A DNA stretch of 64,000 bases from Brevibacterium sp. HMSC07C04 (GTDB lineage Bacteria; Actinomycetota; Actinomycetes; Actinomycetales; Brevibacteriaceae): assembly GCF_001815905.1 (NCBI RefSeq), contig NZ_KV823286.1:1-64000 (forward strand), given 5' to 3'. The position numbers were made by a program, and so were the translations under genes. Below the pieces are notes generated by a model. The model made no database searches, was not told the DNA's origin, and saw nothing but the letters and a program-made list of their open reading frames with translations. Numbering within the stretch: position 1 is the first letter of the stretch; every line of letters starts with the position of its first letter. This document shows, one piece after another, positions 62,950 to 64,000 of this stretch.

Positions 62950-64000
62950 ATGAACTACGAAGAAGCCGTATCCAAATACGATCCGGTCCTCGGCATCGAA
63001 GTCCACGTTGAACTCGGCACCGAGACCAAAATGTTCGACGCCGCCCCCAACACCTTCGGCGGAACCGCAAACGCCAACGTGACCCCCACCTCGTTGGGTC
63101 TGCCCGGCTCGCTTCCGGTGGTCAACGAAAAGGGCGTCGAATCGGCCATCAAGATCGGGTTGGCACTGGGCTGCGAAATCGCCGAATCGTGCCGTTTCGC
63201 GCGTAAGAACTACTTCTACCCGGACCTGGCGAAGAACTTCCAGACCTCTCAGTCGGACGAACCGATCGCCTATGACGGTTCGGTTGAAGTCGAGCTCGAA
63301 GACGGCGAAATCGTCACGGTTCCGGTTGAACGCGCCCACATGGAAGAAGACGCCGGCAAGAACACCCACGTGGGCGGTTCCGGCCGCATCCAGGGTGCCG
63401 AATACTCATTGGTCGACTACAACCGCGCGGGGGTTCCGCTGGTCGAAATCGTCACCCGTCCCATCGAGGGCACAGGCGCACGCGCACCGGAAGTCGCAGC
63501 CGCCTATGTGCGCACGCTGCGCGATATCTTCCGCGCCCTCGGGGTATCCGAGGCGCGCATGGAGCAGGGCAACGTCCGCGCCGACATCAACGTGTCGCTG
63601 CGCAAGTCCCCAGATGCTCCCCTGGGCACACGCACCGAAACCAAGAATGTGAACTCGTTCCGCTCGATTGAGCGTGCGGTGCGCTACGAGATCGTCCGCC
63701 AGGCCGAACTGCTTGATGCCGGCGAATCGATCCTGCAGGAAACCCGCCACTTCCACGACGAAACCGGTGAAACCTCGCCCGGGCGCGAAAAATCGGATTC
63801 CGATGACTACCGCTACTTCCCGGAACCGGACCTCGTGCCGGTTGTGCCGTCGCGCGAATGGGTTGAACAGCTGCGCGCTGAACAGCCCGAACTGCCCACG
63901 GCCAAGCGCCGCAGGCTCATTGGGGAGTGGGGCTTCTCTGACCTCGAAATGCGCGATGTCATCAACGCCGGCCTGCTCGAAACAATCGAGGCGACCGTTG
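62950..64000 (+). CDS. gatB: Asp/Glu-tRNA amidotransferase subunit B (partial)
   Basis: The first 350 residues of GatB, cut by the window edge. The kinase-like cradle domain shows [29 protein letters not shown] and the [10 protein letters not shown]...TETKNVNSF motifs. It activates the mischarged tRNA's side chain before amidation. ATG is preceded by GAGGAGCGG at 12-bp distance. The C-terminal YqeY-like tail is outside the window. Confidence 0.96.
   Translation, partial: MNYEEAVSKYDPVLGIEVHVELGTETKMFDAAPNTFGGTANANVTPTSLGLPGSLPVVNEKGVESAIKIGLALGCEIAESCRFARKNYFYPDLAKNFQTSQSDEPIAYDGSVEVELEDGEIVTVPVERAHMEEDAGKNTHVGGSGRIQGAEYSLVDYNRAGVPLVEIVTRPIEGTGARAPEVAAAYVRTLRDIFRALGVSEARMEQGNVRADINVSLRKSPDAPLGTRTETKNVNSFRSIERAVRYEIVRQAELLDAGESILQETRHFHDETGETSPGREKSDSDDYRYFPEPDLVPVVPSREWVEQLRAEQPELPTAKRRRLIGEWGFSDLEMRDVINAGLLETIEATV

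Overview
The window is a high-GC bacterial chromosome segment from an actinomycete, most likely of the order Micrococcales. This rests on its gene content and order: a cysteine desulfurase–mnmA–MetE-like–ligA–gatCAB run, a leaderless-promoter style with TANNNT 6-7 nt before the start codon, an LppM-like lipoprotein, a DUF3618 protein and an actinobacterial GroES-like protein. The genus cannot be fixed from the sequence alone. No rRNA, CRISPR array or prophage was seen.

Layout. 1-6.7 kb holds a GNAT acetyltransferase, exonuclease III, the carbon-starvation/pyruvate transporter cstA with its small ybdD-type partner, trpS and an App1-family phosphatase. 7-19.5 kb is central metabolism: the succinate dehydrogenase operon sdhCDAB (minus strand), GDP-mannose pyrophosphorylase, an M20 amidohydrolase, adenosine deaminase, a MarR regulator and sucCD, followed by a universal stress protein. 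19.6-30.6 kb has an rRNA methyltransferase and two complete two-component-system/ABC-exporter modules with a MerR (TipA-like) regulator between them. Each module has an operator-like inverted repeat at an activator-like position upstream of its ABC gene.

30.7-41 kb is the accessory part. It contains a DUF6891-like protein, a second GNAT, a Schlafen/AlbA_2 ATPase-type regulator flanked by two copies of a 41-bp palindromic operator, and a TetR/permease divergent pair. It also has tRNA-Leu and tRNA-Lys, Bcp peroxiredoxin, a GroES-like protein, an alarmone-synthetase-like protein that lacks half of its catalytic domain together with a small partner gene, and an intact-looking IS5-family element inserted just after that pair.

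41-52 kb encodes envelope proteins: an LppM-like lipoprotein, a membrane-anchored propeller-like protein, a proline-rich surface protein, and an operon in which a membrane-protein/lipoprotein pair appears once as two genes and once as a single fused ORF. tRNA-His, ogt, a processive family 2 glycosyltransferase and oligoribonuclease lie among them. 53-64 kb is a co-directional housekeeping run for tRNA thiolation (cysteine desulfurase, mnmA), an S9 peptidase, a MetE-like protein, DNA ligase and the Asp/Glu-tRNA amidotransferase gatCAB; gatB runs off the window edge.

The most noteworthy signals are the duplicated palindromic operator around the AlbA_2 regulator, the half-deleted RelA/SpoT-like gene pair, the fused versus split membrane/lipoprotein paralogues, the 34-bp palindrome before the second ABC/TCS operon, and the consistent leaderless promoter architecture, which revises many start codons.
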